DNA from: Pegea sp. RAD2-039
Taxonomy: Eukaryota > Chordata > Thaliacea > Salpida > Salpidae
NCBI GenBank assembly: GCA_034620365.1
Contig: JAQGEQ010000255.1
Coordinates: 310,001-374,000 of the forward strand
Length of the DNA: 64,000 bases
Reading direction: 5' to 3'
Each line of letters begins with the position of its first letter. The first letter of the stretch is position 1. The position numbers and the translations under genes are program-made. The notes beneath the pieces are model-generated. The model was not told where the DNA came from and did no database searches. It saw only the letters and a program-made list of their open reading frames with translations. Shown in pieces: positions 12,345 through 23,880 of this stretch.

Positions 12345-12788
12345 ATGGTTAAAAAATCAGCTAATTTAAGTGTTGCTTCTGAATCTGGTGATGGCAAAAC
12401 ATATAATGAATTGCTGAAGTTTGTCAATCCAATTGCTAAACCATTGGCTGGGAAAAAACTGACCAAAAAGTTGTTCAAGTGTGTGAAGAAAGCTTCAAAA
12501 GAAAAGTCTCTTTGTCGTGGAGTTAAAGATGTCCAGAAGAATTTGTTGAAAGGAGAAAAGGGTTTAGTTGTATTTGCTGGTGATACCCAACCAATTGAAG
12601 TTATGTGTCATCTCCCGATTATATGTGAAGATTCTAATGTGCATTACTGTTACATTCCATCAAAACATAGTCTTGGTGAAGCAATAGGTTCAACTAAGCC
12701 TACTTGCTGTGTTTTAATAAAGAAAAACAAAGCTTATGAGGAGACTTATGGAGAATGTCTATCTGGTGTTCAAGAAATTTCAACATAA
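12345..12788 (+). CDS. NHP2: H/ACA ribonucleoprotein complex subunit NHP2
   Basis: Intronless, 147 aa (human 153). An L7Ae/NHP2-family RNA-binding protein of H/ACA snoRNPs, acting in the nucleolus and Cajal bodies for pseudouridylation and, in vertebrates, in telomerase RNP. Seen: basic N-terminus, KKLTKKLFKCVKKA, SLCRGVKDVQKNLLKGEKGL, VVFAGDTQPIEVMCHLPI, CEDSNVHYCYIPSKHSLGEA and SKPT-like GSTKPTCCVLI. These cover the kink-turn-binding loop and the L7Ae core. It sits between ETFA and SRRT on the same strand with spacings of about 160-170 bases, which suggests co-transcription. Confidence 0.96.
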   Translation: MVKKSANLSVASESGDGKTYNELLKFVNPIAKPLAGKKLTKKLFKCVKKASKEKSLCRGVKDVQKNLLKGEKGLVVFAGDTQPIEVMCHLPIICEDSNVHYCYIPSKHSLGEAIGSTKPTCCVLIKKNKAYEETYGECLSGVQEIST

Positions 12789-12921
12789 AGATAAACTGAT
12801 CATTTGAATTTAGATAAATTTTTGATTCTTGATTTTAGTCGTTTTTTAAACTTAGTCAAATACATTTATTTAAAAGTAAATCGTTTTAGTATGATGGGTT
12901 TGTGAACAGTGTCCAACTTTG

Positions 12922-12928
12922 TTTGCAG
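12922..12928 (+). other. Probable trans-splice acceptor for SRRT
   Basis: 'ctttgtttgcag' ends 31 bases before the SRRT ATG and 140 bases after the NHP2 stop. Same arrangement as at NHP2 and SLX4. Confidence 0.5.
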
Positions 12929-12959
12929 CTGAAAACTTTTCTATATTTAATTAGTCATA

Positions 12960-15900
12960 ATGGCTGACAGTGATGATGAAAACAGCGCTCAGCGCCGCGA
13001 GAAGTTTCAACGAGAACGTGACCCTCGTAGTGAACAATTTGAAAGAAGAGTTCGTGATCGAGATTGGAATCAACGTGATCGGTTCGTACCTCCGAAATAA
13101 TCATCTTTGAATCGATTTAATTTTAAAATTTCTAATTATTTAAGATCTCATGGTTGGAGTGGTCAGTCAACAGGGATGAATGCTGAGATGAAATCAATGC
13201 AAAGAGCACCACTAGGTGGACCTAGTGAGCCCCCTCGTCGTCGTCCAATAGATTATCCTCCTCATATGGATATGAAAAGAAGATATAGTCCTGATCATGA
13301 CGCTGACATGCGTGGTCGAAAACGTATCAGAGGCGCTGAGCATGCCATGAACTGGACCAGACCCATCCGTACCAGTTATGAACCACGGGCAGAACTGGGA
13401 CATATGATGAATCCTCCCCCACCTCCAATGGAAGATGAAATCAACAGCTCTGTGATGCTTCCGTTTAAGAAATGGCTTTTAATACAAGTAACTACCTCTG
13501 TCGTTGTTGCTGATTCTTTTTATTAAATTTTATTTATGAAGAATGATGATATAACTGATCAAGAAGCGGTTGAAAATTACGCCAAATACAAGATCAACTT
13601 CCGGAGACAACAACTCCAAGACTTTTTTATTGCTCATAAGCAAGAAGAATGGTGAGTCTCATTTCAAATGATTTTTATTTCATCATTTTCATTTTCTACA
13701 ACTGACAACAGGTTACCATTTGGTGGAGGTCCTAAGTTTAGATTAGAATTTAGAAATGATATTTTTGAAACAAACAGATTTTAAGTTAGACTTTTTTTTG
13801 GACGGCTTAAATGTTTTTTCTGATTTCAGTGATTTAGTTAGGGCAAATTATTTTACTGATATCATAGACAGTTATTAGATTGAAACTTTTTATGAAGAAC
13901 TTGTTAAAAGGTAATTGGCTTTTTCATATTTAATTCTAAATCTATAGGAATCTCATTTCAGTTTAAAACAACTTTTTATAAAAACTTTTATTTGGAATTT
14001 TCAAATAACTCCAACCTTCAGACATTAGTTCATCTTTACAAGTTCATTGTTGCTGATTATTTCAAACTAAACCTTCAAGATTGATTAATTATCAAAAATT
14101 TTAGGTTTCAGCAGAAATATCATCCTGATTTGTCGAAGAAATGTCTCGAAGAACAGCGAGAAAGAGTAAAAAATCGCGTTGAAGTCTACAAGAGATTAGA
14201 AGAGCTTGGATTCTTCAAAAACACGAGACTTGATCTTGTGAATGAAACTGCTATCATTAAATTGATGGATTCTGGTGAGATTAAAGATCTTTCTCATCAG
14301 ATCTTATTTAAATCTCTTTTTAGCTGTGATCTTAATGGAAGGAGGAGGTGAAGAAGACCTCAAATCTTTAGATGATCTTCATCTAGAGGTAGACATCAAT
14401 TAACTCTTGGATTTGTTTCATCTTTTTTCTACAGGAAGGAGATGATGAAAGTAGAAAAATTGCTGAAGTAGAAACCTCCAAGTGCAATGAAGATGTCACT
14501 AAAGGTGAATGATTACAAGATGAGACTTTGAGGGGTTTAGGGGGTGGTTTATTATCCCCAATAATAATTTAAATCTGATATTTGTGATCTTAGCTTTAAA
14601 TCAAAACTGGAAATGATCTTTTGTTTGTTTTTGTTGTTGTTTCGTCTCGAGTTTGTAATCTTGCTTCAAATCCAACAAAAACCACCAATTAAGCACCTTA
14701 ACTTGTAAAAACTCCACGCCAACTCGATTCTGATCAACAAATGTCTAATCAAAACTAATTTTAGAAAAAGAAGAAGAGAAAAGTGAGAAGATGGAAAAAG
14801 ATGCGGCTTCGTCTACAGAAGGTAAGTGTCATCTCGACTATATGACGTCATGATCAACTACAACTTGCTCACTAGATGTCAGTAAGGAGCAGCAAGTCAC
14901 AGAAGTAAGCAAATGATCCAATGATCTTCTCTCTAATCTACATCTAGCTCTTACAGGACAAAGAAGCAAAGAAAACGCGCGTGCTTCATAAAACTCACTC
15001 CATTTTCATGCGCAATCTCACAGCTAACATCACCAAACAGGAAATCGTGAATTTATGTAAAAAATTCCCTGGATTCATTCGCGTCGCCACCTCACTTCAA
15101 GACAGCATGTCAGTTGATGACGTCATGAGCGCGCGTGCTTCAATATTACTTTGCAGTCGATTTATGCGGCGATGTTGGGTTAGCTTCGATCGTGGAGTTA
15201 ACATCAAGAAGATTTGTTGGGAGCTGAATAAGATCCGAATTCAGGATAATGAAGAAATCTCTGCCGTTGTGAATCGCGATTTGACGCGTCGCGTTCGCGC
15301 TGTTTCCGGCATCTCACTTCATACGTCATGTGCACGTCACGATCTTCGTAACATCGCGCGCTTGATCGCTCATCTGGACGCGAAGTGGAAGTTGTGGGAC
15401 GATGTCTCGGGAGAGAATCCGTGGACGAAGGATATCTCCGAGTATCTGGTGGATGAGAAGAACGCGGAAGAAGAAGAGTTGCTAGGTGATGGAGTCGAGA
15501 AAGATGCTGAATCCCAAGTAGTTGAGATCAGTCGAGATGAAGACCTGATCGAGATTGTGGATCGACTTCTTTATTATCTTCGAGTTGTTCATTCAGTTGA
15601 TTACTACAACGCGAGTGAGTATCCATGTGAAGATGAGATGCCTAACAGGTGAGTTGATGACGTCATTGATCATATCTGATGACATCATTTAAAAGATGCG
15701 GCATCATACACGCACGCGGACCAATCCCGCCCAACTCCTTAACCAACAAAGACATAGAAGACTTCCAGAAACGCTTTAATGACAAGCTAGTCAACATCTT
15801 GAACTTCAAGAGCAAATTGAGTGATGAAGAGGCGAAGAAATTGGGTCCCAAAGATGAGGATGCAGAAGTCGAGAAGTTTATCGCCAGCAACACTCAAGAA

Positions 15901-16524
15901 ATTGAAACTAACAAATGGTTGTGTCCTCTAAGTGGAAAGAAATTCAAGGTTTGTTCACTCGCGTTGTTCGCTGTGATGACGTCACTCTGTTGTTGTGGTT
16001 ACAGGGTCGCGAGTACATCCGCAAACACATCTTGAACAAGTATATGGATAAAGTGGAAGCTGTGAGAAGTGAAGTTCAGTTCTTTAACAACTATTTGATG
16101 GACCCGAGACGCCCAGGACCGCCAACTAAACCAAACCAGCCCCGTTCTCAACCAACCACCCCAAATGTGCCCCAATCTTCACCCTACGCTCTCAATCGCG
16201 GATACGCTCCGCCCGGTATTTCACCTCAGTTCAGAGGTCACTTGCGATGACGTCATAACGTCGAAATTTAAAGCGATTTGATGTTACAGGAAGAAGCCAA
16301 TTTGTCTCACCACCTTATTATCAGCGACCACCAGGTGGTTATGGAAACGGACGTTCTCATTCTGCTAAAAACATTCGAGAAATGCGCCATAATAGGTCTG
16401 TAATTGATCCTCATCTTCATCCTCTTAATCTTGATAATCTTTTAGTTCTGGAGGTGATTTTCGTTCACGAAATCGAATTGCTTATCAAGATTTAGATGCT
16501 CCAGAAGTCGATGACTTCTTTTAA
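12960..16524 (+). CDS. SRRT: Serrate RNA effector molecule (ARS2)
   Basis: Fourteen phase-consistent exons: 12960-13081, 13145-13487, 13542-13651, 14105-14274, 14324-14388, 14435-14504, 14765-14821, 14876-14904, 14957-15108, 15157-15648, 15696-15948, 16005-16236, 16290-16395, 16446-16524 (759 aa; human about 876). ARS2 links the nuclear cap-binding complex to microRNA processing, snRNA/histone RNA 3' processing and RNA turnover. Conserved blocks: an N-terminal RERD-type segment, [19 protein letters not shown], an acidic/Lys-rich insert, [15 protein letters not shown] (RRM-like), [52 protein letters not shown], the zinc-finger core [20 protein letters not shown] and the C-terminal tail [13 protein letters not shown], which in human contacts the cap-binding complex. 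The last His of the human finger region (NKH) is Tyr here. The 48-bp intron 15109-15156 has no stop and stays in frame if retained. Third gene of the probable operon. Confidence 0.96.
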
Positions 16525-17391
16525 GGTCTTCGCTTACCCACAATCGGTTCTATTAGAAAGTTCTTTGCTGTAAACTTAGTTTTCTTTCCTCCTAAAACCC
16601 CATCTGATGCGGAGTTGATGGTGAAAGTTTTTCTTTTAAGATGTAAAATAAATAAAAAGTTCAAAAGTTTTATTTCAAGTCTCGTATTTCATCAACTGAT
16701 TCTTCTGGCTTCAATAAGATGTTCAAGTTTTCTCAAAACTCATTTCTAAATTTCTCAAACTTTCTGTTTCAATTTAAATATATTTCGATAATTCTCATTC
16801 TTGCTTTTTTCATTTCAAAAAGCTAAAAAATTCTACTTTAAAGTTATCGAGTTTTAGGATCAAATTTTAGGCTTGATGATGTTCAAAGTCTCTGCAGATC
16901 AAAATTTGTGTCTTTAACGATTTCAAAATCTCATTTTCTTCTTACTTAAAGTTTGAAGTTTTTTAACTTAAATAAGTTTCTTAAGATGAAGTCATCAACT
17001 CTAACCAAAAGTATTCAGACATCAGAGTTCGTTTTATACGAATATATATTTGTGTTTCAGGCATTTAATAAACAAACAAACTTAAAAGTTTATCAATTTA
17101 AAGTTGGTTTACAACCGCTTCAACTTATTCTATTTTTACAGCAGATAAATTTGTCATTAATACTATTAACAGCAGAACTGTAAATTGGTTTGCTTTCATA
17201 GAATCATTATATGTTCTTTAGAAAACAAGCTTAAGAATGAATAAAAATAGATAAAAAATGTCTTTTAACTAAAAATTAAAAAAGAAGTAACAAACGGATA
17301 TAATAAGAATTAAAAATCGTTTATACTAGGAGAACTTTGTTGAACAAATCAATTGGAACATTATAAAAGTGATTTTAGAAACATATGATTA
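16525..17391. other. Intergenic, convergent 3' ends
   Basis: 3' flanks of SRRT (plus; AATAAA at about 16648) and the reeler gene (minus). AT-rich; no coding frame supported. Confidence 0.5.
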
Positions 17392-20300
17392 TCATTGTTG
17401 TCGTTTTTTTCTGTTTTCATTTCTATTTTTTTTGTGCTTTTTTTGTTTCTTCTTTTTTTTAGGTCGTTCATTTAAGCCAACTGCATCTAGAATATTTCTT
17501 CCTCTTTGTCGGCTGTCTTTCGATCTCTTTGTAGAATTATTTTTTCTTGGCTTACCCTCACCTTAAAAAAACAATTTTTATTCAACTTTTAGGAGGTATA
17601 TTGCAGAAAAGATCGAAATCTATTTGATCAAAGTATCTTTTGATCATTAGAAATTACACCTGGTAGCTTTAAATAAATAAACAATTAAACAAAAACTAAT
17701 TTGATATCTATTTATCTATTTGATTTAAAAAAAACATTTAAAAAATAATCACAAAATTATCAAACTTTCAGCCCAAAAATTAAACTCTTTTAAACTTACT
17801 GACGATAGGAAGTTCTCCTCTTGGAATATGAAGCTGAGGACTCATGTAACAACAAGATGCATACGCTCTTTTACAATTCTTCGTGAAGACACGATACCTA
17901 GTAATTTCATAACCTTATCAACACAACCACCATAAGTCTGATTTCAACCTGTAGTTTTTATTTGCTGAGTAATCACTTGCTTCTCTGTCACATTTTTTTA
18001 GGTTAACTTTTCCTGATTTGCTTTTTCTTTTCTTTATTCCTTGCCTCGTATAAGCAGCGTAACAACAATCAGTTGAAATCCAGGATTTTGTTCTAGTCTT
18101 AAAACTAATCTCTGTAAATTAGAACTCTTATTAGAATCAGGACTTTCATATAAAGAAGAAATTGATGAAAGATCCTCAAATAACAAATTGTGTCTTACTT
18201 GGTGAATGATTTCTGAAAAAATAATTTCAATTAAAAAGAAATCTTGAATCAAATTACAAGAAAAGTCTTTTACGCCTATCTATTGAATAAACTTTCAACA
18301 AACCTATTTTTACTTGAAGGTTTCACACACACAGTTTTCAGTAAACTTCGATTGACTCTACTAGTAATTGGAATATTACTCAAAAGTGCAGAATCCAAAT
18401 AACCAACAGTATTTGTTTGGTCTACAACAGCTACACTACAAAAAACAAAAGTTTAAAACCAATTTTCGATTCAAAACTTTAACTGCTTCTAACCTGATGT
18501 AAACGCAGCCACAAGATGGTGCTACCCATTCAGCTAAAGCCACCGACTTATTTGTTCGTCCATCAGCTTCTATGGCCTGTGTGGGACAATGTGGAATGGG
18601 GCGGATGTGTACTGGGGTATTTTGGGACTTTTTTCGTTTTCTGAAATCATTAAGTTCACCAGCTCCACAGTTACTTGAGTTTTGATCTGCTTTTTATGAA
18701 TAAAAATTGAGTTTTTTGGACATTTGTTCAATTATTATTTATCTTAAAGTCTTTATAACCTGAGTTTCTGCTGTGTATTGAAGATGCTGGTTTAACAGTG
18801 AAAAGAAAAGCTCGAAATGGTAGAGCTCGTTTATTAGCTTTTAAAGAAACTGTAAATTTCAAAAGTTATTTTATTAAATACTTCACTTTTAAATATTCTA
18901 AATTATAAAGTTTAGTTTTATTAAAAGAAAACTTTAAAGACTTTAATAAAACAAACAAAAGTGCTAAAAGTACTTCTAAACCTTTTCTTAAACTTTATTT
19001 TTTTAGAATTAATTTATAACTTTTAAAATTGGAAACACTTTTTCACTTTTATAAGTTCGTTCAGGTTCAAATCCTCGTCTCAGTTTACCAATAGATAATT
19101 TATATTTCGATTTCTTCTTAGTTAAAGCATTTGAGCCATGATTCATTTGCTCTCCATCTAAGATCTCCGTTGGATTCGGACATGGATTTTCATTGACTCC
19201 ACCTTAGAAATAGAATCCTAGAATTTATAAAGATCTACGAGTCACGTGATAACTACCTGAAGATACCAGTTTGTCGCGAGGATTTTGTAAATGCGGACCG
19301 GAAATTGAAGGATTTTTAGCACATTCGCACTCAGCACATCCGGTTAGGGGGTTTACCACCAATTTTTCACACTCAAGATCTTCTGGAGTACAATTAAGAT
19401 CAGGACAGTCTACCGGGGGAGGAGTCCTTGTAGATGTCAGAGTGATTCTGGGATCTGCATCATCTGGAGCGGGAACAATCGGAAGATTGATAGAGATTGA
19501 ACTCTTTGAAGATGTTCGAAGATTGAGTCTTGTAGTTGTAGTAGCTCCTTAAAAAGATCTTTGAAATCATTTGATCTTTTAAGCAAGTAGGGATCACCTT
19601 CATGTTCACATTCACAAAGAGTACATCCCTCTTCCGTCTTCTTAAGACGTGATCCTGAACATCTAAGGAGCTCTACTGTGCATCCATGGAGTTGACATGG
19701 ACGGTCTGAGCTTGCTGTCATGTCTACAAAGAGGAAGACTTCTTAGCTGGATTTTTGAGGATGTTGATCTTACTTTCACACTTGCAGAGCAGACATCCAA
19801 GATCGTTTTTGTACAAACGTTTGCATCCGAGTCTTTGAGGAGTGCAGGGGTTGAAAGGACAATCACTACTGCTGTTGTTGGCGCTTTTTATAGTTGGCAA
19901 CCCTGAAATTTGTAGCAGAGTTTCCAAATCGTTTTTTTTTAAATATTTACGAAAAAAAATTGAAACAAATAAATTATTTTTTTTATTCAGTTTTCTCGTT
20001 TCAATATTTTCTCAATTTATTCTCGAAATAATTGAGTTTAAGCTCAATAAACTTTCTAATATCTACAAGATTAATGCTGATATCAAAGTTACAATATCTA
20101 TCATCCTAACTTTTCTAAACTTAAGTGAGAATTGTAGCAGAGTATTTGATGACGTAAGCCATCATCTATGTTAAATTGTCCATTTTCAGAATAAATGTAA
20201 TACATGTTAAAGATAATTGACGATAAATTACTTTTAATTAAGCATCTAGAATCCTTAACATTTTTAAGTGCTTAAAATCTAAATAAATAGTTGTTAAGGT

Positions 20301-21666
20301 AATTGTTTTCTGAAAAACAAAATTGATCGGAAAACATATTGATAACAGATAAAATTTAAAGATACTTCGACAAATAAATTGAAAAAAATAGTCTTTTACT
20401 TTCTATAAACTTTTTTTAAGTTTTTTTTAAGATGCCAATATCATTTTGAAAATATTACAAAAATTATCTTAAAAAGGAGACAAAAAGTTCTAACCACATC
20501 TACAGTATCATATATTGTTGGATTTATTTCGGCTTTTCAATAGCAACTTTTAAAGATGACCAGACAGAAAGTTTTAAAAGAAACTTAAAAATATTCTAAA
20601 GTGACTTAAAGTTAAAGAGCTGAAAATTCAGAAAAGTTTTTATCATCTTAAAACTACAAACTGCGGTGATTTGTCTACTAAAAACATCTTTCAAAAAAAA
20701 GTTTGTTTCTAACACAGCTTTACATGCTCAGTTATTAGATAGTATTCTGTCAAGCCTAAGGCTTTTAGTTGGATCTGTATAATAGATTACATAAAATAAG
20801 AACATTCTGTGTTTACAGCCTTGCATAATTGTAGCTTACAAAATCAAACCATCAAACAATTATATTGTAAATTAATAGAGTTTAAAAAATACAAAATATT
20901 GAATCTTTTCAAATTGATCTAGTTACAGATAGGGTTTTAGCTGAGTTTTATTCTTGGATTACGATCAAAATTGATAAAAAAGTTTATGACAGACAATGTT
21001 GACAGAATCGTTTTTTATACATTCACTAAAAGTTTACTTTTCTAAATTACAATGTTTGATTTAGAGGCAAAATTCATAAGAAGCAGTTTATTCGAATAAA
21101 CTATTAAAAATTGGTGTTAAGTCCGTAGTAAAAACTAAGCTTTAAAAAGATGTATAAAAAAAATTTTTTTTGGAATTCAAAGTAAATTTTATCGCTATTA
21201 AAAAATGACTTGTCTACTTCAAAACTTTATTAATTTTTTTCTTTGATTATGTAATTGTAAAAGTCTAAAAAAATCATTAAATTGAAGATTGTTAACAATA
21301 GAACTAATTTGGTGTTCGTGTATAATGTCAGGAATAAAAAAATAATAGGAATATTAAGTTTCTATATCAAGTTATAAAATTTTAATCTTAAGCCTTAAGG
21401 TATATATTATTTCTAGGGTTTGACTTTTTAAACAAGTTTAACTATTAGGATTTCTTTGCAAACAAAATCACATGAGACCTGATCGAATTAACATTTAAAT
21501 ATCAATCATTATAAGAGCATTCTAAAAAAACTTTTAAAATTATATTTATTTTTTGATGATTAAGAATTGATTTTTATGAAAACTAACCATTCGTATATCC
21601 AATAGAAAAAATTATGGTAGTAATAAAGATAGAAAGATATTTACTCCTTTTCCATTTTAATTCCAT
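17392..21666 (-). CDS. Secreted protein: three antistasin-like repeats, reeler domain, Lys-rich tail
   Basis: Twelve exons whose phases all close: 21588-21666, 19774-19902, 19598-19723, 19257-19547, 19047-19202, 18760-18849, 18494-18686, 18314-18435, 18045-18212, 17949-18012, 17800-17897, 17392-17561 (561 aa). Exon 1 encodes a signal peptide (basic start, core YLSIFITTIIFSIGY). Three cysteine-rich units of antistasin type follow: CPFNPCTP...GCLLCKCE, CQLHGCTV...GCTLCECE and CPDLNCTP...GCAECECA. About residues 215-390 then read as a reeler domain: FEPERTYKISLK, PFRAFLFTVKP, HCPTQAIEADGRTNKS, EWVAPSCGCVYISVAVVD. A further Cys-containing region (CKRAYASCC) precedes a very basic C-terminus (KKKKKQKKHKKN), which would bind heparan sulfate. 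Exon 9 uses a GC donor (18044). Antistasin units are protease-inhibitor folds; reeler domains occur in reelin, F-spondin and insect defence proteins. The function of the combination is unknown; an extracellular-matrix or defence role is inferred. Confidence 0.75.
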
Positions 21667-23822
21667 TGTATTTTCCTAACACCTAATTAGTAGACTTACA
21701 AACATCGCTGCAAAGTAATTAAGGATAAAATGGTTAAAAACATTATTGACTTTTTAATAATTTTCTATGAATCAATAATCATAATAAACAGAGAGTAAAA
21801 AAATAACTTTTATTATCTGTCAAATATACCATAAATTTCGATGAATAAAATCGTAAAAATTAAATTCAGAGTTATAAATATAATTTTAGTAAATTTGAAA
21901 AAGTTTAAATAAAAACGAAACTAATTTATCAAAAATTACTTATGTTTCTTTTTGTTGTCTACAGAACATGGCTATCATATTTGTGTAAACAGTTCAAAAT
22001 GTAAAACAAAAAAGGTAAACGAAGCATGCAAGTAGACAGAATTTAATAATAAGAAAGTTTTAAAGTAACAAAAATACTTTTTCGTTACCAGCATTGTTAA
22101 AAAATCAACGATTTTTTAGCATACTTTCTCACGGCTGTTATCCTACTACAAATAAGCTTATAGCATTATTGTGCAACCTGAGAAATATATTGCAAAGAAA
22201 GAACTAAAAAAATAGTTTCTCTTATTTCCAACAATAATCTTTTGATTCTAATATTACAATTAGATTTAGTTTCAAAATGCTCTTTAAATAATATTGAATC
22301 TTACTTTTATTCAAAGTGTCTAAGAACAAAAAAAAGACTTAAATAAATAAAATGACAAAGTTTAAATGAATAAAGTTATTGAAGAGAAAGAGAGAGATCT
22401 TTGAAACACGTCTTTGAAACAAATTTTTTCTATATTCAAACATTTAGACAGAAATAATAAAAACTTAAAGATCTTTTTGAAATAGAAATGTGTTTGAATT
22501 GCGACATTTTATTCCGGCTTGTTTGCAATACAAAAAACAGTCATTTTCTCCTTACTCTTAATGGTAAAAGTAACAAAATCAAAATTTGAGTTTATCAAAA
22601 GTCGGCTACTGAAGTTGAATATATTTTTAGTACAAACTCAGTTTTTTTAACTCGTTACTTTAATGTTTATGGAAGCATAAACTTTTATTGTGCAATACAA
22701 AATAATGCTGGAAAGATTATTAACCTGAAATACTATCGCGTTAAAGGATTTAAAAAGATTTCTTATAAATAGCTGGTTTTTGAAAACTATCATTTTCTAC
22801 GTAAAACTTGAAAAGGAAGTTCTGTAATTCATTAAAGTCAACAATTTTTAATATACAAATAAATACAAGTATTATAAAAATTGTATTATACTTAATTAAT
22901 TTCTTTTGCATTCATTTGAAAAATATTAATAAAATAATGAAAAAAATATTTTCAAAGCTTTTTCAGTCGAATATTTTAATCGTAAATGATATTAATTATT
23001 ATTACTTATTTAAGTTTTTAAGCTTCCATATTAATTTGGAATTTTATGATAAGATATTTATAAATACTTAAACTGAAACAAAGACATCCTAGTATATAAA
23101 CAGCTAGATTTAAAATCTTTTAATCAACAATAAGCACTTAGTACAGACTGAATATTCAAATTAAAACTGCAAGTCAATATCTAACTCACTTAACCTTCAT
23201 GAAAACTTTATCAAATCTTAGCGATAAACGAAGTTAAAAAAAAAACATTATTTTTTCTTTTTTCTCTCTTTTTAATCTTGTACATTTTAAGGAATAATTT
23301 GTGTTATAATAAAACAATTGATTTAAATGTAAATATCACAACGAAAAAAAAGTTATGGTTTTAATAAAAACTTTTTAAGTTATTAAGAAATTAAAAATAA
23401 AAATTGTGTTTAACCTTTGTCAACACTTTAGGCTGAAAAGTAATAAAACGTTCATTTGAATAAAAGGTCAGAAAAAGTATTTTAGACTTTAATTTATCTT
23501 TAGTATTTTACTTTTCTTTATTAATCACATTTTCACTTAGGAAATATTCCATCAAATGCTTGTGTATTTAGCGAGCTTGGAATAAACTATATTGAATCAT
23601 ATTCAAAGTTTTAAAAGTCCAAAATCCAATAGCGAGACACTTTCAGAGTTGGTGACAATAAAAAGACTAAACAACTTCAAGTGGCTCTCTAATTATCTCA
23701 CGTAGTTCTGTGTAACTAATAATGTGTAGTGTGTCTGTAAGTTGTAGAATGGTACAGAAAGAAAAGCTGAAACAACCTCGACTATTAAAATGACGTAATC
23801 AGTTTGTTTTGGCTTTGACGCC
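21667..23822. other. Intergenic AT-rich region
   Basis: Very AT-rich with A/T homopolymer runs. An 87-codon frame at 22808-23071 is Ile/Asn/Lys/Phe-rich low complexity and not credible. From about 23640 the base composition becomes less AT-rich toward the candidate first exon. Confidence 0.45.
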
Positions 23823-23880
23823 ATGGAAACGCTTGATCAGTCAAGCGAAACGGTAGCGATAGAACTCGAGGTGCTGTTAG
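23823..23880 (+). CDS. Candidate first coding exon of an unidentified gene
   Basis: A GC-richer island in an AT desert contains 'gccATGG' followed by 19 open codons (METLDQSSETVAIELEVLL) and an excellent donor (g|gtaagc). The upstream flank (tgacgtaatc, about 23791) looks promoter-like. No downstream exon in matching phase was found before the MICOS-like gene, so the rest may lie in a long intron system or the signal may be fortuitous. Confidence 0.35.

Noticed and set aside
19271-20174. Plus-strand open frames over the antistasin exons
   Set aside because: They are antisense to minus-strand exons with cysteine patterns, splice sites and consistent phase.
22808-23071. 87-residue protein
   Set aside because: Ile/Asn/Lys/Phe/Tyr composition expected from AT-rich DNA; no splice or start context.
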